DNA of 64,000 nucleotides from positions 1 through 64,000 of the forward strand of contig NZ_BNDS01000005.1 in the NCBI RefSeq assembly GCF_014656545.1. Direction: 5' to 3'. Positions 1 to 11,464 of this stretch are shown here, one piece after another. The position numbers and the translations under genes are program-made. Within the stretch, counting starts at the first letter, position 1. Each line of letters starts with the position of its first letter. The notes below the pieces were generated by a model. The model saw only the letters and a program-made list of their open reading frames with translations. It was not told the DNA's origin and ran no database searches. Source of the stretch: Neobacillus kokaensis (lineage in GTDB: Bacteria; Bacillota; Bacilli; Bacillales; Cytobacillaceae).

Positions 1-100
1 AACGTGCTTTAAAAGCCAACAGATCGGACGATTGTTTTTGTTTTAATGAAGTAGGACACAGAGAACTTTGAGAATCTTTTAAAAAAGGGAGGGAAAGTAG

Positions 101-1447
101 TTGGAAAATATTGCGGACCTATGGCAGGCGGCTCTTTCCAATATTGAAAAGAAAATAAGCAAGCCCAGCTTTGAAACATGGCTAAAATCCACCAAAGCCC
201 ATTCCCTTCAAGGCGATCTGCTTGTCATAAATGTTCCAAATGAGTTTGCTCGCGATTGGCTGGAGGAGCGTTACTCTAAATTAATTTCAGATATTTTATA
301 TGAAATAACCGGTGAAAACTTATCGGCAAAGTTTATTATTCCGCAAGATCAAAAAGAGGAAGAAATTGAAATTAAAACACCGCCAAAAAAGGCAAAAAAG
401 GATGACGATCAAAACGATTTTCCAACCAGTGTACTAATTCCTAAATATACATTTGATACATTTGTCATTGGTTCCGGTAACCGCTTTGCACACGCTGCTT
501 CACTTGCCGTAGCGGAAGCACCGGCTAAAGCCTACAATCCGCTGTTCATTTATGGAGGCGTTGGGCTCGGAAAAACGCACTTAATGCATGCCATTGGACA
601 TTATGTTTTAGAGCATAATCCATCAGCAAAAGTAGTCTATTTGTCTTCTGAAAAGTTTACCAATGAATTTATTAATTCAATCCGGGACAATCGCGCAGAG
701 AGTTTCCGTAATAAATATCGTAATGTTGATGTACTGCTAATTGATGATATTCAATTTTTAGCTGGAAAAGAATCGACCCAAGAGGAATTTTTCCATACCT
801 TTAACAGCCTGCATGAAGAAAGTAAGCAAATCGTCATTTCCAGTGACCGGCCGCCAAGGGAAATTCCAACATTAGAAGACCGCTTAAGATCGAGGTTTGA
901 ATGGGGGTTAATTACTGATATAACTCCGCCCGATTTAGAAACAAGGATTGCGATTTTGCGGAAAAAAGCCAAGGCAGACGGCTTGGATATTCCAAATGAA
1001 GTGATGCTTTATATTGCTAACCAAATCGATTCAAACATTCGTGAGCTTGAAGGGGCATTAATCCGTGTTGTGGCTTATTCATCGCTGATTAATAAGGATA
1101 TCAATGCTGATTTAGCAGCAGAGGCTTTAAAGGACATCATTCCTAGTTCAAAGCCGAAGGTCATTACCATTCATGAAATTCAAAAGGTTGTTGGCGAGCA
1201 ATATAACGTAAAACTTGAGGATTTTAAGGCGAAAAAACGGACAAAAACAGTTGCATTCCCAAGGCAAATTGCGATGTACCTGTCTCGTGAATTAACCGAC
1301 TATTCTTTGCCAAAAATAGGGGAAGAGTTTGGCGGCAGAGACCATACAACCGTCATTCATGCCCATGAAAAGATTTCTAGGCTGCTACAGACAGATTCGC
1401 AGCTTCAAAAACAAGTAAAAGAACTCAATGAACTATTAAAGGTGTAA
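101..1447 (+). CDS. dnaA: Chromosomal replication initiator DnaA
   Basis: DnaA is an AAA+ ATPase that binds DnaA boxes at oriC, opens the duplex and loads the helicase. The 448 aa product is of normal length. It has an N-terminal helicase-interaction domain (about 1-85), a charged linker (about 86-112), Walker [10 protein letters not shown] at 152-160, Walker B VLLIDD at 211-216, and the C-terminal DNA-binding domain with signature [11 protein letters not shown] near 415-425. The start is TTG at 101, placed by the strong GGGAGGG ribosome binding site at 87-93. It heads the origin cluster and is followed by oriC and dnaN, the usual Bacillus order. Autoregulation through upstream boxes is likely, but that DNA lies outside the window. 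Confidence 0.99.
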   Translation: MENIADLWQAALSNIEKKISKPSFETWLKSTKAHSLQGDLLVINVPNEFARDWLEERYSKLISDILYEITGENLSAKFIIPQDQKEEEIEIKTPPKKAKKDDDQNDFPTSVLIPKYTFDTFVIGSGNRFAHAASLAVAEAPAKAYNPLFIYGGVGLGKTHLMHAIGHYVLEHNPSAKVVYLSSEKFTNEFINSIRDNRAESFRNKYRNVDVLLIDDIQFLAGKESTQEEFFHTFNSLHEESKQIVISSDRPPREIPTLEDRLRSRFEWGLITDITPPDLETRIAILRKKAKADGLDIPNEVMLYIANQIDSNIRELEGALIRVVAYSSLINKDINADLAAEALKDIIPSSKPKVITIHEIQKVVGEQYNVKLEDFKAKKRTKTVAFPRQIAMYLSRELTDYSLPKIGEEFGGRDHTTVIHAHEKISRLLQTDSQLQKQVKELNELLKV

Positions 1448-1672
1448 AAAGATTGCAAGCTGAGCCTTTATAAGATTTAGCTTATCTGTTGAAAATGTGA
1501 ATAACCGCTTGTGATATATGCACAGTCTGTCCACATGTGGATAGGCTGTGTTTCCATTGTAAAAACGAGTTATCCACATGTTAACAAGCCCTACTAGTAC
1601 TTCTTCTATTTTTTTAAAAAATATTATTATATGTTACTGCTAAAAAAATATGCTTAAACGGAGGATTAAAAA
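1448..1672. other. oriC: Replication origin oriC (dnaA-dnaN spacer)
   Basis: DnaA boxes: TTATTCACA (reverse, 1496-1504), CTGTCCACA (1527-1535), CTATCCACA (reverse, 1536-1544) and a perfect TTATCCACA (1570-1578). The last is followed by a short GC-containing stretch, then DnaA-trio repeats CTACTAGTACTTCTTCT (1591-1607), then an AT-rich stretch (1609-1640). This order (box, GC spacer, trios, AT-rich element) matches the basal unwinding system described at B. subtilis incC. This is the likely site of strand opening; the boxes upstream of dnaA are not in view. Confidence 0.93.
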
Positions 1673-2809
1673 ATGAAATTTATCATTCAGCGGGACCGTC
1701 TCGTACAAAGTGTTCAAGATGTTATGAAGGCAGTCACTTCCAGAACAACTATCCCAATCCTGACGGGGATTAAAATGACTGCAACCACTGAGGGAGTAAC
1801 ATTAACCGGAAGTGATTCGGATATATCAATTGAATCATTTATACCTAAAGAAGAAGCTGGCGATGAAATTGTTGAAATCAAACAGCCTGGAGCTATTGTT
1901 CTTCAAGCAAAATTTTTCAGCGAGATTGTAAAAAAACTGCCAACGGATTTTGTTGAAATTGAAGTGTTAAATCACTTGCAAACGGTTATTCGTTCAGGTA
2001 AATCCGAATTTAACTTAATCGGTCTTGATGCTGAAGAATATCCTCACTTGCCGCAAATAGAGGAAAATAATAAATTTCAGATTGCTACTGATCTCTTAAA
2101 AGCAATGATTCGGCAAACCCATTTTGCTGTATCGACTTCAGAAACACGTCCCATCTTGACAGGTGTAAACTGGAACATCACAAATGGGGAACTAAACTGT
2201 ATTGCAACAGACAGCCACCGCCTGGCACTACGAAAGGCTAGAATCGAAACGGACCATGATGCAAGCTATAATATTGTTATTCCAGGAAAGAGTTTAAATG
2301 AGCTAAGTAAAATCATTGATGATTCAAATGAGATGATTGATATCGTTATTACTGAAAATCAAATTTTATTTAAAGCGAAACATTTATTGTTTTTCTCAAG
2401 ATTATTGGAAGGTAACTACCCTGACACTTCGAGATTAATCCCAGCGGAAAGCAAAACAGATATTACAGTAAATACAAAGGGATTTCTGCATGCAATTGAC
2501 CGTGCATCCCTTCTTGCCCGTGAAGGAAGAAATAATGTGGTAAAACTGGCGGCTCACGACGACGGAGTTATCGAAATTTCTTCTAATACACCAGAAATCG
2601 GAAAAGTAGTGGAAGAAGTTCAAAGTGAATCAGTTACCGGGGAAGAGTTAAAAATCTCCTTTAGTGCAAAGTATATGATGGATGCTCTAAAAGCACTGGA
2701 AGGAACAGATATTTCCATTAGCTTTACAGGAGCGATGCGTCCATTTGTCATCCGTCCGTTAAATGACGAAAGTATCCTGCAGCTTATTTTACCTGTAAGA
2801 ACGTACTAA
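1673..2809 (+). CDS. dnaN: DNA polymerase III sliding clamp (beta subunit)
   Basis: DnaN forms the ring-shaped homodimer that tethers DNA polymerase III to template DNA and docks many repair and regulatory proteins. The 378 aa length equals that of B. subtilis DnaN. The three clamp repeats are recognisable: the opening MKFIIQRDRLVQSVQDV, the central RPILTGVNW segment, and the C-terminus ILQLILPVRTY, which helps form the hydrophobic peptide-binding pocket. The ATG at 1673 is preceded by GGAGG (about 1661-1665). A hairpin terminator follows, so dnaA-dnaN form one unit with oriC between them. Confidence 0.99.
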   Translation: MKFIIQRDRLVQSVQDVMKAVTSRTTIPILTGIKMTATTEGVTLTGSDSDISIESFIPKEEAGDEIVEIKQPGAIVLQAKFFSEIVKKLPTDFVEIEVLNHLQTVIRSGKSEFNLIGLDAEEYPHLPQIEENNKFQIATDLLKAMIRQTHFAVSTSETRPILTGVNWNITNGELNCIATDSHRLALRKARIETDHDASYNIVIPGKSLNELSKIIDDSNEMIDIVITENQILFKAKHLLFFSRLLEGNYPDTSRLIPAESKTDITVNTKGFLHAIDRASLLAREGRNNVVKLAAHDDGVIEISSNTPEIGKVVEEVQSESVTGEELKISFSAKYMMDALKALEGTDISISFTGAMRPFVIRPLNDESILQLILPVRTY

Positions 2810-2820
2810 GTAATCCCAAA

Positions 2821-2850
2821 GCCACCAGATATGAAAACGGTGGCTTTTTT
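2821..2850 (+). terminator. Rho-independent terminator after dnaN
   Basis: The inverted repeat GCCACC...GGTGGC is followed by six T residues, 11 bases after the dnaN stop codon. Confidence 0.85.
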
Positions 2851-2964
2851 CAAAGTGTCCAGCAGCTGCTAACGGGCGCTTTTGCTTTTTTGAGTATCTT
2901 TTGTAAAAAGGTTTAATTTTTAGTAAAATAAAGTATTAAGACATTGAAGAATGAGGGTGAAGAT

Positions 2965-3180
2965 TTGCCTGAAAAAATCAAACTGGACACGGAATTTATT
3001 ACATTAGGCCAATTTTTGAAGCTGGCTGAGATCATTCAGTCAGGCGGTATGGCCAAATGGTTTCTAAGTGAACATGAGGTTTTCATTAACGGTGAACAGG
3101 ATCAGCGAAGAGGAAGGAAGCTTCGAGCGGGCGACAAAGTTGAAATTCCCGGCTTCGGTGAATTTGTAATTACCGAATAA
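2965..3180 (+). CDS. yaaA: S4-domain RNA-binding protein YaaA
   Basis: Small S4-domain protein, 71 aa from the TTG at 2965. The S4 motif is clear: ITLGQFLKLAEIIQSGG, then KWFLSEHEVFINGE, then RRGRKLRAGDKVEI. B. subtilis YaaA sits at the same place between dnaN and recF and has the same length; it is thought to act in ribosome biology. An earlier in-frame TTG at 2944 exists, but GAGGGTG lies just upstream of 2965 at the right distance, so the shorter form is preferred. The recF start follows 18 bases after the stop, so the two are probably co-transcribed. Confidence 0.93.
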   Translation: MPEKIKLDTEFITLGQFLKLAEIIQSGGMAKWFLSEHEVFINGEQDQRRGRKLRAGDKVEIPGFGEFVITE

Positions 3181-3198
3181 TTAGAGGATGACGTTCAC

Positions 3199-4314
3199 AT
3201 GTATATAGAATCATTAAGCTTAAAAAATTATCGTAATTATGAAGAATTATTCGTGGAATTTGAAAATAAAGTAAATGTCATCTTAGGTGAAAACGCTCAA
3301 GGAAAAACAAATGTCATGGAATCCATCTATGTTTTAGCTATGGCAAAGTCACATAGAACTTCAAATGATAAAGAACTTATCCGTTGGGACCAAGATTATG
3401 CTAAAATAGAGGGTAGGGTTCAAAAACAGCATAGCTCATTGCCTCTTCAGTTAGTAATATCCAAAAAAGGTAAAAAGGCGAAATGCAACCATATTGAACA
3501 GCAAAAATTGAGCCAATATGTTGGCAATATGAATGTGGTCATGTTTGCTCCCGAAGACCTTAATCTAGTCAAAGGAAGCCCTCAGGTTCGAAGAAGATTC
3601 ATTGATATGGAGATTGGCCAGGTATCCCCTATTTATTTACATGATATGAGCCAATATCAAAAAATTCTCCAGCAGCGTAATCATTATTTAAAGATGATGC
3701 AAATCAAAAAGCAGACAGATCAAGCGATGCTCGAAATTTTAACAGAGCAGTTCATTCAAATGGCTGTGAAAATTGTCACAAAGAGGTTTGAGTTTTTGCG
3801 GCTGCTCCAAAACTGGGCCAAACCGATTCATCATGGCATCTCCAGAGGGCTTGAGACACTTGAAATTCAATATAAACCGTCTGTTGAGGTATTAGAAGAG
3901 CAAGACTTGTCGAAAATGGTAGCAAGCTTTGAAGAAAAGTTTGGAAAAGTTAGAAATAGAGAAATAGAGCGGGGGACAACATTGTTTGGCCCTCATCGTG
4001 ATGATTTATTGTTCTTTGTGAATGATAGAGACGTACAAACGTTCGGGTCGCAAGGCCAGCAGCGAACCACTGCATTATCTGTCAAGCTTGCGGAAATTGA
4101 ATTGATTCATGCTGAAATTGGCGAGTATCCAATCCTTCTTTTAGATGATGTTTTGTCAGAATTAGATGATTATCGTCAATCTCATTTATTAAATACGATT
4201 CAAGGAAAAGTGCAAACATTTGTTACGACCACAAGTGTAGACGGAATTGACCATCAAACATTAAAAGGTGCCTCAACATTTGAGGTTGCTTCTGGTGTTA
4301 TGAGAAAAGCATAG
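3199..4314 (+). CDS. recF: DNA replication and repair protein RecF
   Basis: RecF is an SMC-like ABC ATPase that, with RecO and RecR, loads RecA at single-strand gaps and at DNA ends. The 371 aa product shows Walker [10 protein letters not shown] near residue 30-38, the signature segment [13 protein letters not shown], and Walker [16 protein letters not shown] near the C-terminus. The [19 protein letters not shown] segment is typical of the family. It starts at ATG 3199 after AGAGGATG, directly after yaaA, in the conserved dnaN-yaaA-recF-remB-gyrB order. Confidence 0.98.
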   Translation: MYIESLSLKNYRNYEELFVEFENKVNVILGENAQGKTNVMESIYVLAMAKSHRTSNDKELIRWDQDYAKIEGRVQKQHSSLPLQLVISKKGKKAKCNHIEQQKLSQYVGNMNVVMFAPEDLNLVKGSPQVRRRFIDMEIGQVSPIYLHDMSQYQKILQQRNHYLKMMQIKKQTDQAMLEILTEQFIQMAVKIVTKRFEFLRLLQNWAKPIHHGISRGLETLEIQYKPSVEVLEEQDLSKMVASFEEKFGKVRNREIERGTTLFGPHRDDLLFFVNDRDVQTFGSQGQQRTTALSVKLAEIELIHAEIGEYPILLLDDVLSELDDYRQSHLLNTIQGKVQTFVTTTSVDGIDHQTLKGASTFEVASGVMRKA

Positions 4315-4350
4315 CTTTGGATGGGAAATTCTTAAAACTAGAGGTGGAAT

Positions 4351-4602
4351 ATGTATATTCATATCGGTGAAGACCTTAATATCAGGGTAAAGGATATCAT
4401 TACCGTATTGGATAAGGAATGTGTCCAGAATTCGGAAATATTGGAGGAATTCCTTATACAACATAAGGAAAAGATAATGAATTTATCTAAAAACCCTTTT
4501 AAATCAGTCATCGTAACAGATCAGTATGTCTATTTATCCCCTATAGCTTCAGGAACCTTAAAGAAGCGTTCGACTCAAACAAATATGCAGGAATTATTAT
4601 AG
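4351..4602 (+). CDS. remB: DUF370 DNA-binding regulator RemB (YaaB)
   Basis: An 83 aa DUF370 protein at the position of B. subtilis yaaB/remB, which is about the same size. It opens MYIHIGEDLNIRVKDIITVLD and carries the conserved FKSVIVTDQYVYLSPI segment. RemA and RemB activate biofilm matrix operons in B. subtilis; RemA forms ring-shaped DNA-binding oligomers, and RemB is less well understood. The start at 4351 follows AGAGGTGG. It is 36 bases after recF and 55 bases before gyrB. Confidence 0.93.
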   Translation: MYIHIGEDLNIRVKDIITVLDKECVQNSEILEEFLIQHKEKIMNLSKNPFKSVIVTDQYVYLSPIASGTLKKRSTQTNMQELL

Positions 4603-4639
4603 ATTTATTTTTTAAAAATATAGATTTACTTAATGTTAG

Positions 4640-6586
<1,947 letters not shown>

Positions 6587-6587
6587 A

Positions 6588-6625
6588 AAGGGATAGAGGG
6601 TGGTCCACTATCCTCCTTTTCTTTT
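6588..6625 (+). terminator. Possible terminator or attenuator between gyrB and gyrA
   Basis: The inverted repeat GGATAG...CTATCC, with inner GTGG/CCAC, is followed by a T-rich run just after the gyrB stop. The stem is short, so read-through into gyrA is likely. Confidence 0.45.
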
Positions 6626-6687
6626 AATAAAGATTTTTATGAAATAGTTTAAGGTTTTTTATTACCTTTATTAGGAGGTACTTAAGT

Positions 6688-9225
6688 ATGGCTGAAACAC
6701 CAAATCCTCAAGTAAAAGAGATTAATATTAGTCAGGAGATGAGAACGTCCTTTCTTGACTATGCAATGAGTGTTATCGTTTCCCGTGCCCTTCCAGATGT
6801 TCGCGACGGGTTAAAGCCGGTTCACCGCCGTATTTTATATGCAATGCATGACCTTGGCATCCATGCAGATAAACCGTACAAAAAGTCAGCCCGTATCGTT
6901 GGGGATGTAATTGGTAAATATCACCCGCATGGTGATTCTGCAGTATATGAAACCATGGTCAGGATGGCCCAAAACTTTAGCTATCGCTATATGCTTGTCG
7001 ATGGTCACGGTAACTTTGGTTCCGTTGACGGTGATGGCGCTGCGGCAATGCGTTATACAGAATCAAGAATGTCCAAAATCTCGATGGAATTATTAAGAGA
7101 TATTAACAAAGATACGATTGATTTTCAAGATAACTATGATGGCGAAGAAAGAGAACCTGCTGTTCTTCCGGCAAGGTTCCCCAATCTTTTGGTTAATGGA
7201 ACCACCGGTATTGCTGTTGGGATGGCGACTAATATTCCGCCGCATCAGCTTGGAGAAGTCATTGACGGCGTAATGGCAGTTAGTCATGATCCTGGCATAA
7301 CGACTCAGGAACTGATGGAAATTATCCCGGGTCCTGATTTTCCAACTGGAGGACTCATTATCGGCCGCAGCGGGATTCGTAAAGCTTACGAAACAGGCCG
7401 CGGTTCTATCACGCTACGAGCTAAAGTAGAAATTGAACAAAAATCAAATGGCAAAGAAGTTATCATCGTAAATGAGCTGCCATACCAAGTAAATAAAGCA
7501 AAACTGATCGAAAAAATTGCCGAGCTTGCTCGTGATAAAAAAATAGAGGGTATTACAGACCTTCGAGATGAATCTGACCGCAGAGGGATGCGCATCGTCA
7601 TTGAGGTTCGTAAAGACGCTAATGCCAATGTCCTCCTTAATAATTTATATAAACAAACAGCTTTACAGACAAGCTTCGGCATTAACACTTTAGCTCTTGT
7701 TAATGGGCACCCTAAGGTATTGAGCTTAAAACAATGCTTAATGCATTACTTGGATCACCAGAAAGTGGTCATTCGCCGCAGGACAGAGTTTGAACTTCGA
7801 AAGGCGGAAGCAAGAGCTCATATTTTAGAAGGCTTGCGAATAGCCCTAGACCATATAGATGCAATTATTACACTTATCCGTAATTCTCAAACCACTGATA
7901 TTGCCCGTACGGGATTAATGGAGCAATTCAGCCTTTCTGAAAAACAAGCACAGGCAATCCTGGACATGCGTCTTCAGCGTTTAACAGGCTTGGAACGTGA
8001 AAAAATTGAGGAAGAATATCAGGAATTAGTCAAGCTGATTGCAGAATTAAAAGCGATTTTAGCAGATGAAGAAAAAGTTCTTGAAATCATCCGCGCAGAA
8101 TTATTAGAGGTTAAGGAGCGCTTCAATGATAAGCGTCGTACAGAGATTGTTGCTGGCGGCATTGAAAATATTGAAGATGAAGACTTGATTCCACGCGAAA
8201 ATATCGTGATCAGCTTAACCCATAACGGTTATATTAAGCGTCTGCCGGTATCCACTTACCGGGCGCAAAGGCGCGGAGGCCGCGGGATCCAGGGAATGGG
8301 GACAAATGAAGATGACTTTGTAGAACATTTAATCACCACCTCCACCCATGATACGATCCTTTTCTTTACTAACAAAGGGAAGGTATATCGTTCGAAGGGG
8401 TACGAAATTCCGGAGTTCAGCCGTACGGCTAAAGGTATTCCGATTATCAACCTGCTGGGAATTGATAAAGGCGAATGGGTCAATGCGATTATTCCAGTAG
8501 AGGAATTTGTCGATGACTGGTTCTTATTCTTTACAACAAAAGAGGGAATTTCTAAACGTTCTCCATTAACATCTTTTGCGAATATCCGCAATAATGGCCT
8601 AATTGCCGTGAATCTGCGTGATGGTGATGAACTAATTTCCGTTCGTTTAACTGACGGAAACAAGCATATTATCATCGGTACGAAAAAAGGTATGCTGATT
8701 CGCTTCCCAGAAGACGATGTAAGGTCAATGGGCCGCACCGCTACTGGTGTTAAAGGAATTACCCTTGATGCCGATGATGAAGTGGTCGGCATGGAAGTTT
8801 TAGAAGAAGATAATGACATCTTAATCGTAACGAAAAAAGGTTACGGAAAACGAACGCAAGCCTCCGAATACCGTATTCAAGGCAGAGGCGGTAAAGGAAT
8901 TAAGACATGCCACGTCACCGAGAAAAACGGCGATCTTGTATCAGTAAGAGCTGTCACTGGTAATGAGGACCTAATGCTGATCACTACAGGCGGCGTGCTG
9001 ATTCGAATCGATGTTGCCGGCATTTCCACTATGGGTCGAAACACACAAGGTGTAAAACTCATCAGCCTAAGGGAAAACGAAAATGAATTCGTTGCTACCG
9101 TGGCCAAGGTGGAAAAAGAGGAAGAAGAAGCGGATGCTCTTGCTTATGGAGAAGATGGTGAGAATGCTGGAGAGTCAATTGAGGTCTCTGCTGAAACACC
9201 ACCAACTGCTGAGGATGAGGAATAG
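6688..9225 (+). CDS. gyrA: DNA gyrase subunit A
   Basis: GyrA is the breakage-reunion subunit of gyrase. In the 845 aa product the catalytic tyrosine is Y123 in [13 protein letters not shown]. The quinolone-resistance region [10 protein letters not shown] (80-89) carries the wild-type-like Ser84 and Glu88. The C-terminal beta-pinwheel has the GyrA box [12 protein letters not shown] near 545, needed for DNA wrapping. The tail after about residue 800 is very acidic ([20 protein letters not shown]), as in other bacilli. The start at 6688 follows AGGAGG. In relatives an rRNA operon comes next; here only its leader survives, about 1.8 kb further on. Confidence 0.98.
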   Translation: MAETPNPQVKEINISQEMRTSFLDYAMSVIVSRALPDVRDGLKPVHRRILYAMHDLGIHADKPYKKSARIVGDVIGKYHPHGDSAVYETMVRMAQNFSYRYMLVDGHGNFGSVDGDGAAAMRYTESRMSKISMELLRDINKDTIDFQDNYDGEEREPAVLPARFPNLLVNGTTGIAVGMATNIPPHQLGEVIDGVMAVSHDPGITTQELMEIIPGPDFPTGGLIIGRSGIRKAYETGRGSITLRAKVEIEQKSNGKEVIIVNELPYQVNKAKLIEKIAELARDKKIEGITDLRDESDRRGMRIVIEVRKDANANVLLNNLYKQTALQTSFGINTLALVNGHPKVLSLKQCLMHYLDHQKVVIRRRTEFELRKAEARAHILEGLRIALDHIDAIITLIRNSQTTDIARTGLMEQFSLSEKQAQAILDMRLQRLTGLEREKIEEEYQELVKLIAELKAILADEEKVLEIIRAELLEVKERFNDKRRTEIVAGGIENIEDEDLIPRENIVISLTHNGYIKRLPVSTYRAQRRGGRGIQGMGTNEDDFVEHLITTSTHDTILFFTNKGKVYRSKGYEIPEFSRTAKGIPIINLLGIDKGEWVNAIIPVEEFVDDWFLFFTTKEGISKRSPLTSFANIRNNGLIAVNLRDGDELISVRLTDGNKHIIIGTKKGMLIRFPEDDVRSMGRTATGVKGITLDADDEVVGMEVLEEDNDILIVTKKGYGKRTQASEYRIQGRGGKGIKTCHVTEKNGDLVSVRAVTGNEDLMLITTGGVLIRIDVAGISTMGRNTQGVKLISLRENENEFVATVAKVEKEEEEADALAYGEDGENAGESIEVSAETPPTAEDEE

Positions 9226-9232
9226 ACTAATT

Positions 9233-9262
9233 AAAAGGAGCACTTTAGGGTGTTCCTTTTTT
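9233..9262 (+). terminator. Rho-independent terminator after gyrA
   Basis: AAAGGAGCAC...GTGTTCCTTTTTTT forms a hairpin followed by a T run, eight bases after the gyrA stop. Confidence 0.8.
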
Positions 9263-9268
9263 TGTATG

Positions 9269-9920
9269 GTTGAGGCGGATCTGCAGTGCTAGCTGTTATC
9301 TGGGAAAGAAATTTTTGTTTAGAAAGTAAGTAGAAAGGGTCTAGTTGCTGTCTAGAAGAGGAATTTTTGTTTAGAGAGCAAGTAGAAGGGGGCTAGTTAC
9401 TGTCAGGAAGAGGAATTTAAGTTTAGAGAGCAAGTAGAAAGGGTCTAGTTACTGTCAGGAAGAGGAATTTAAGTTTAGAGAGTAAGTAGAAAGGGTCTAG
9501 TTACTGTCAGGAAGAGGAATTTAAGTTTAGAGAGTAAGTAGAAAGGGTCTAGCTGTTGTCTGGGAGAGAAATTTAAATTTAGAGAGCAAGTAGAAAGGGT
9601 CTAGTTGCTGTCTGGGAGAGAAATTTAAATTTAGAGAGCAAGTAGAAAGGGTCTAGTTACTGTCAGGAAGAGGAATTTAAGTTTAGAGAGCAAGTAGAAA
9701 GGGTCTAGTTGCTGTCTGGGAGAGAAATTTAAATTTAGAGAGCAAGTAGAAGGGCTCTAGTTACTGTCTAGAGGAGAAATTTTTGTTTAGAGAGCAAGTA
9801 GAAAGGATCTAGCTGTTGTCTGAAAGAAAAAATTAAGTGTAGAGATAAGTAAAAGGGCACTAATTGCAATCTAGGAAAAATTACATTAAAGCATATGTAA
9901 AGGTTCTAGTGTCTCTTTTT
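9269..9920. repeat. 52-bp tandem repeat array A
   Basis: Eleven units begin with the motif AGAGAGYAAGTAGAA at 9321, 9373, 9425, 9477, 9529, 9581, 9633, 9685, 9737, 9789 and 9841. The step is 52 bp every time, with no insertion or deletion. A decayed partial unit lies at each end (from 9269 and from about 9893). Inner units are nearly identical. They alternate between forms with TTACTGTCAGGAAGAGG and forms with TTGCTGTCTGGGAGAG, suggesting expansion by unequal crossing-over or gene conversion. No gene lies in this stretch. The same repeat family recurs in opposite orientation at 47.7-48.0 kb. Confidence 0.95.
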
Positions 9921-9930
9921 GTTAATAAAA

Positions 9931-9951
9931 AAAAGAGGTTTCCCTCCTTTT
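9931..9951 (-). terminator. Terminator of the NERD-domain gene
   Basis: On the minus strand AGGAGGGAAACCTC, a short stem with a GAAA loop, is followed by eight T residues, just after the stop codon at 9960. Confidence 0.65.
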
Positions 9952-9959
9952 AAAATGAG

Positions 9960-10868
9960 TTATTCAAAATATACCCATCTACCAAATCCAATTGAATTAT
10001 AGTGCTTCTTTAAATACTTTCTAATCGTACTCTCAGCAATATAACCCCCGCACCAAACATAAATTGCATGCGTTGTAATCTTTCTCTCCGGAAAAATCAG
10101 GCTGAATTCTTCGACGTGACGTAAAATGACAGATTCAATTCCTTCTTTGTACCCACATTTAGCACAAACAAAACTTTTTCCACCAACAGGTTTCATAAAA
10201 TGATAACTCCTTGGGCAAGTAACCATCTTCTTAAGATGTTCAAAATCATATGCTGGTAATTGAGTAAATGGAGACCTTTCTTGATGCAGAGAAATTAATG
10301 TCTCAGCAAGATGTTTATGAAATTCATTTTTTAGCTTTGACGGCTGCTTATCCATATTGATTATAAAACGGTTAAGCTGTGATGGAAGAATAATAGGAAG
10401 ATCACGAGGTGCTTGAAAAAGAGAAAACTCGGGGTTAACAAAGCAAACGAAACCCTTAACTTGGATTTTAAAGCCATTTTGCTGAAGCAGCTGACGCATT
10501 AAGGATTCACTTCGTTCTAGCTGGATGAATGGATTTTTTATTTCTTTTTCACCAGGAATTTTATAAAACTTACCGGAGTCTAAATAATAGTCACCTTCAT
10601 AATTTTTCACTTCAAAAAAGTGTAAAATAGATTGAGAAATAACGGTTGTGTCTATTTGAAAGTAAGTATTGCCAAGTTTTAAAAGTAGATCATTTAAAAT
10701 ATAGCGTTCTCCACGAAGTGTATTAGTCAGCTTGTCAAATTCTAATTCTCCTTCATAGCCCTTTTCAGCAGTATAATAATTAAACATTCCCTTTTCTGAA
10801 AAGTCTTGTCGGGGATATAAAACTCTTAAAACTTTCAACTCATACGGTACTGCCCGAAACCTCTTCAT
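9960..10868 (-). CDS. NERD (nuclease-related domain) protein
   Basis: A 302 aa protein with a NERD-type nuclease fold near residues 35-150: KGYEGELEFDKL supplies the entry helix and glutamate, then LNDLLL, FQIDTTVIS and FFEVKNYEGDYYLDSGKFY give the D...E-x-K pattern of restriction-like nucleases. The C-terminal part has CAKCG plus an upstream Cys (CPRSYHF), a probable zinc ribbon, then a short helical DNA-binding-like segment (YIAESTIRKYLKKH). The start at 10868 is chosen because AAGGGTGAG lies just upstream; a 29-residue in-frame extension has no such site. NERD proteins are common in bacilli but their role is unproven. It is a lone minus-strand gene between gyrA and the rRNA leader, so possibly inserted there. 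Confidence 0.8.
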   Translation of the reverse strand: MKRFRAVPYELKVLRVLYPRQDFSEKGMFNYYTAEKGYEGELEFDKLTNTLRGERYILNDLLLKLGNTYFQIDTTVISQSILHFFEVKNYEGDYYLDSGKFYKIPGEKEIKNPFIQLERSESLMRQLLQQNGFKIQVKGFVCFVNPEFSLFQAPRDLPIILPSQLNRFIINMDKQPSKLKNEFHKHLAETLISLHQERSPFTQLPAYDFEHLKKMVTCPRSYHFMKPVGGKSFVCAKCGYKEGIESVILRHVEEFSLIFPERKITTHAIYVWCGGYIAESTIRKYLKKHYNSIGFGRWVYFE

Positions 10869-11056
10869 ATTCTCACCCTTTTTTATAGACTTCCCCCTAA
10901 TTGTATAAAAGCTAATCCCCCAAAAAACGCCAATATATTTAACAATATGTGACAAAATACTCCCTCCCTATCAACACGGAAAAATTAGTTTCTTGCAATA
11001 ATATTTACCGTTTTAAAAAGTGTATGATTTTTTATAAGAAAAAACTAAAACTATGT

Positions 11057-11204
11057 TGACATCTATTTATATAGATGGTATATTAATAAAGTCGCTTCGG
11101 GCGATACGTTAAAAGTTGTTCTTTGAAAACTAAACAAACAAAAACGTCAACAAACAATAATAATTAGTTTCTTATGAAACTAAGCCAACGTAAATTTATG
11201 AGCC
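11057..11204 (+). promoter_or_regulatory. Orphan rRNA-operon promoter and leader (16S missing)
   Basis: The promoter has TTGACA (11057-11062), a 17-bp spacer and TATATT (11080-11085). After it come GTCGCTTCGGGCGATACG, a boxA-like TTGTTCTTTGAAAAC (about 11117-11131), AACGTCAACAAACAAT, TTAGTTTCTTATGAAACTAA and AGCCAACG, ending AAATTTATGAGC at 11204. From memory this closely matches the leader that precedes 16S genes in Bacillus. The expected continuation into 16S (GAGAGTTTGATCCTGGC) is absent; a 52-bp array begins at once. No 16S, 23S, 5S or tRNA sequence is visible anywhere in the window. Confidence 0.85.
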
Positions 11205-11463
11205 CTTTGACCAAAAACAGGATTTTTACAGCCTTTTGGGCAATGGAAGCCCATCCCTTTGACCGCCAACAGCTTTTTTTACGCCTTTTGGGCAATGGAA
11301 CACCCTACCTTTGACCAAAAACAGGATTTTTACCGCCCTTTGGGCAAGGTAAGCCCACCCCTTTGACCGCCAACAGCTTTTTTTACGCCTTTTGGGCAAT
11401 GGAACCCATGCCCATTGTCCGAGAATAGATTTTTCCTCGCCTTTCGGGCCCTGGAACACCGAC
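11205..11463. repeat. 52-bp tandem repeat array B
   Basis: Five units start with CCTTTGACC or CCATTGTCC at 11205, 11256, 11308, 11360 and 11412 (steps 51, 52, 52, 52). Units 1 and 3 (CAAAAACAGGATTTTTAC) alternate with units 2 and 4 (GCCAACAGCTTTTTTTACG), giving a 104-bp higher-order pattern; unit 5 is diverged. Each unit contains a small inverted repeat around GCCTTTTGGGC. The sequence is unrelated to array A although the period is the same. The array fills the whole space between the truncated rRNA leader and the rpiB stop codon. Confidence 0.93.
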
Positions 11464-11464
11464 C

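Noticed and set aside
8256..8819. Long minus-strand open frame inside gyrA
   Set aside because: Antisense shadow without a ribosome binding site or family match.
9269..9920. Possible CRISPR array
   Set aside because: Units are contiguous 52-bp repeats with no unique spacers, show gradual divergence, and no cas gene is near.
11205..11464. 16S rRNA start
   Set aside because: No GAGAGTTTGATCCTGGC or other 16S sequence after the leader.
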